This document shows positions 60,761 through 64,000 of a DNA stretch of 64,000 nucleotides, in pieces (positions within the stretch are counted from its first letter, which is position 1; every line of letters begins with the position of its first letter). A program made the position numbers and the translations under genes. Below the pieces are notes generated by a model that was not told the DNA's origin, did no database searches, and saw only the letters and a list, made by a program, of their open reading frames with translations. Source of the stretch: Patiria miniata (lineage: Eukaryota; Echinodermata; Asteroidea; Valvatida; Asterinidae); NCBI RefSeq assembly GCF_015706575.1, contig NW_024037076.1, positions 1,550,001 to 1,614,000 of the forward strand, given 5' to 3'.

Positions 60761-61365
60761 ATCGCCCGAATTCATGACATCAGTGGTCGGGTACTCGGGT
60801 ACTCGGGTACCCAGTTCCGACGCGCAGCCCTGTTGCATGTATAAATAGGGCCTACAATTGAATTGCGCCAAAAATAAGACAAAATGTTTAAAAAAAACTA
60901 CATAATACCATACACTTTATTTTGAAATGCGAAATTTAAACATATTTTTTTGTTATTTATTCCATTACTAGAAGAAACGATAATTTTGCATTTTGTTCAC
61001 GATATGCAAAGTGTTAACGTAAAATTCAGTGCGGCATAGAATGATTAAGGAGAACTTGTATCCCACGGAACCCTGGGGGACTGAACAAAATGAAAGCATT
61101 GTTTAGTTTATTAGGTCACCAATCTTTGCAAACTATCTTTAAAAAAAAAAATATTTCAATACACAAAAAACTTTGTGTAATGAAATTTAGTGTGAATTTA
61201 CCTGCTTTAACACGTTTCTGTGAGTTTTGTAAAGCAATTGCGATGTCTACAGGACACTATGGACCTTTACAATTTTCACGAATGAAGGAAGTATACTTTC
61301 TGTTTTCTGCAACTGGCGATACATGTACTGTATGCATTGCCTTGAATTGGACTATTACACAAGTA

Positions 61366-61756
61366 AGGCCCAAAAAAAAAAAGTCTCCGGTTTCTGGTAT
61401 GGAGCTCACCAAAGTGGTGCGTCGACGCGGCCTTTTTTTTTTTTTTTACCTGTTTTTTTTTGCTTCAAATGTCGGCTGAGGGCTGCAATTGGTGCCCGAC
61501 TAAACTTAGTGAAAATATATGGGAGTCCAGAGAGACCACATAAAGCTTATTCTCGATCATAACCCCATCTAAAAACACGTTAAAATTGTACAGCAGCAGG
61601 ATTCCAGTCAAACCATTGAGTTTGGCAGTTTTGAGACATCATCTTTTATTGAAAAAAAAACTTTTCATTTTGCCGACGTGCATGGCTACGGCGACGCGCC
61701 CGCACATACCAGAAACCCGCACATAACACAAACCGGAGACTTATTTTTTTTGGCCT
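61366..61756. mobile_element. Foldback element with GTCTCCGG termini
   Basis: The ends AGGCCCAAAAAAAAAAAGTC + TCCGGTTTCTGGT and AAACCGGAGACTTATTTTTT + TTGGCCT are inverted. The middle (GTCGGCTGAGGGCTGCAATTG, TAAAAACACGTTAAAATTGT) matches the element at 18613-19230. Confidence 0.7.
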
Positions 61757-62860
61757 AACCCTCTGTGTGTGGCAATTCCTACACATAAGAGACCCTACTG
61801 TTCGACAATCATTCATTCATGAAAACAACTCAACCGTAAAAAAGCTGAACAATAAAGGCAAACTTTTATTTATACAGAATCAGGCATTTACTTTCAGTCA
61901 ATGCTTAATGCTTTTAGTACTTTTTGCTTAAACTTAATTCCTAGAATTTGCTAGTTTTTATTCATACGACCCATTGTGTACACACAAAGTGTGCACTCTT
62001 ACTGATACTAGTCTTAGCAGTTCAACAGGCCCATTGGTGATGGAAGCAAGCAATGCAAGGCATTTTTTTACCCAACCACATTAATTTGATTTGCTTCCCG
62101 TGAGGCTGAGCATATTAATGGGCATACGGGTACCAGTGTAGCGTGAATATCCGACTCCATAAAATGTGGACTCATAGGCCATTGGTAGCATACATTACGA
62201 TAATATGCTATTTTTAGGACATTATGGTATAGGGTGACGTCACTAACCCATCATGTGCGAGAGATAACCAAAGATAGGGAAAAGGCCAAAAGGGGTCCGA
62301 TTTTCACAGGAGTCGGATTTTCATATGCCTCCGGTATGTTCCCTAAGTAATACCAATGTCTCGTAACTCTAACATGTCTAACATGTCTAAGGAGTTTGGA
62401 GAACATAAGTATTGGGAACATAGGTATTGGGGAACATCAGGTAGATGCCGCTATGATCTGCCCATTCACTAATGCTCTATTGCTCTATTTCTAAATGCAT
62501 CATGATGCTCTTATATTTTTATTTCCTGATCATGCAGAACAGGATGTAGCATTTGATTCATATCATCAATCGTCCAAGTAATATCCATGGATAAATTTAG
62601 GATAAGGCCTAGGCTGTTCCTAGCTAGGATGATCGGTGATCCTAGCGTTATGTTTATGCTGTTCCTTGCTATGGGCCAAGGCAGAAAAAAAGGAGAAAGG
62701 TGTGAAAAGGGAAACAGGCGCAGCTGGGGACAAGACTGCTAAAATTAGGCCCTATTTTATTTGGAAAGAATTTCATACATCATGGACATCAATCGTATTG
62801 AATCATGTAAATGAAATGATCAAAAGATGTCGTCCAGCCTTTCTTCTGAAATCAGAAGGT
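61757..62860. other. TRAF upstream intron or flank, unassigned
   Basis: AT-rich. TAACATGTCTAACATGTCTA and GAACATAAGTATTGGGAACA are short local repeats. No exon is recognised. Confidence 0.4.
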
Positions 62861-63085
62861 TTCTAGTTACTTCTACTAGCTCGTCAGTTGACGGAGAGAA
62901 GCCTTCTGATTTCAGAAAAAGTCCAACCTGGGCTTTAATGGCCTAACTAGCGGAGCTACATGAACATGATGAATGCCTAACACAAATTGCACCATGGATG
63001 GAGAGATACTACTTCTAAAATTAGAAGGCTTCTCTCCGTCAGAGATCATAGAGAGAAGCCTTCTTATTTTAGAAGGGGAGAGATA
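62860..63085. repeat. Inverted repeats with GAGAGAAGCCTTCT motif
   Basis: GACGGAGAGAAGCCTTCTGA pairs with AGAAGGCTTCTCTCCGTC near 63033. Further partial copies lie at 62824, 63050 and 63076. It is a small, locally duplicated foldback. Confidence 0.65.
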
Positions 63086-63289
63086 CGACTAGCGAGACAA
63101 CTAACTTAACTATCGATATAACTTACTTACCCTCTTTTCCTTCATGTGCAACGTTGGACTCACTGACAGAGCTGAATCAAAGACATATTATCGTCATCAT
63201 ATTTTTTAAAAAAAATTACTGTTCTCTCGTTCTTTGAATGCATAAATTTCCGACGGAACTGCGAAAGCACTGCACAAAGCGACTGGAGC

Positions 63290-64000
63290 ATGTGAAGGGG
63301 AGTAATTGCAGAATACCCCGCCACTCGGAAATACACCCCTAAAATCACTGGCTACGAGGTTGGAATCACTGCAAAAGAAACAATTCAAGTCCATTGCCAG
63401 CTACGCGGATACTGAGTGGGGGTCCATTATTTGAGAACGAAGCAACACAAAATGAATGGGAGTTGCTGAAAAAATTCTAAGTCCAAACCAACCACCCTGT
63501 TGGCGGCTACGAGGCTACGGGGTGGGAGTCCCCTTGAATATGCTTGAGAACGAAGCAACACAAAAGGGATGGGAGTTGCTGAAAAAATTCTAAGTCCAAA
63601 CCAACTACCCTGTTGGCGGCTACGCAGTCACGAAGTGGGAGCCGGGAGTGCAATGGAGCATGACGCATTGTACATACAAGTAGCGCTGAGAATGTTTATT
63701 GAGGTCAATCAACCGTGACCTCGTAGCCGGCTACGAGGTGGATAGATCGGGTGGCGGGGTATTCTGCAATTGTGCCTGTGAAGGTAGCAGACCAGTAAAT
63801 AAACTTCCATAGACCCCAATATGGTAAATGCTCCCACTTCAGAAATTCGGGAAAAATACTCAGCTCACAACTCTCCAAAGTGTTCGAGACACACATCAAA
63901 TCAAAGCTTATTTCATCATCTTTCATTTTCTTTTCAATTTTCGGGGGGTCAATGATGACTTTTAGGAGAAATTTCCATCTGAAGATGATCACCCCTGAAA
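63290..64000. repeat. Tandem ~117 bp duplication inside an inverted repeat, running into a repeat at the window edge
   Basis: GAACGAAGCAACACAAAA then GGGAGTTGCTGAAAAAATTC occurs at 63438 and 63550. The outer inverted pair is GCAGAATACCCCGCCAC (63309) and GTGGCGGGGTATTCTGC (63752). From about 63790 the sequence matches 21790-22010 in the same orientation and is cut by the window end. Confidence 0.7.

Noticed and set aside
63131-63171. Upstream exon of the TRAF-like gene (SVSESNVAHEGKE)
   Set aside because: Splice-like edges are present, but its phase does not match the next exon, and the matching frame contains stops.

Overview
This window is animal nuclear DNA. It holds spliced GT-AG genes with short, phase-consistent exons in long AT-rich introns, and a dense crowd of non-autonomous DNA transposons, tRNA-derived SINEs and minisatellites. 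The proteins look vertebrate-like, and the repeat texture (MITEs with long terminal inverted repeats, tRNA-SINEs with a conserved body and ATT-repeat tails) suggests a marine invertebrate deuterostome, most likely an echinoderm. The species assignment is inference.

Layout. (1) 1-7.88 kb, minus strand: nine coding exons of a gene I do not recognise. It encodes a basic, nuclear-looking protein with a Cys-rich putative zinc-binding exon and a poly-Gln region that runs off the left edge. (2) 9.19-22.50 kb, plus strand: a complete ZZZ3 gene, 11 coding exons and about 1041 residues. It has a long disordered N-terminus, a SANT/Myb region and a C-terminal ZZ zinc finger; in vertebrates ZZZ3 is a histone-H3-reading subunit of the ATAC acetyltransferase complex. 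The start codons of genes 1 and 2 lie 1.3 kb apart and face away from each other. (3) 22.5-29.5 kb: a gene-free block with two tandem-repeat zones around a 1.24 kb array of about 29 short palindromes. (4) 29.49-41.55 kb, minus strand: a complete RABGGTB gene (beta subunit of Rab geranylgeranyltransferase, 332 residues), with one GC-AG intron and a 4.3 kb first intron packed with transposons, including a LINE fragment. (5) 46.20-60.34 kb, minus strand: the 3' part of a TRAF2-like signalling adaptor gene (TRAF zinc fingers, coiled coil, MATH domain). One zinc-finger exon is frame-broken as read. The RING end should lie beyond the right edge.

I see no operon-like link between the genes. ZZZ3 and RABGGTB are, from memory, both in human 1p31.1, so their proximity may be old synteny. 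About half of the non-coding DNA falls into repeat families that recur within the window. They include two TTAA-flanked ~520 bp families, several foldback elements with 9-11 bp target duplications, and SINEs that other elements have entered or that have entered others. I found no CRISPR array and no intact RNA gene, and I recognised no capsid-bearing or LTR element.
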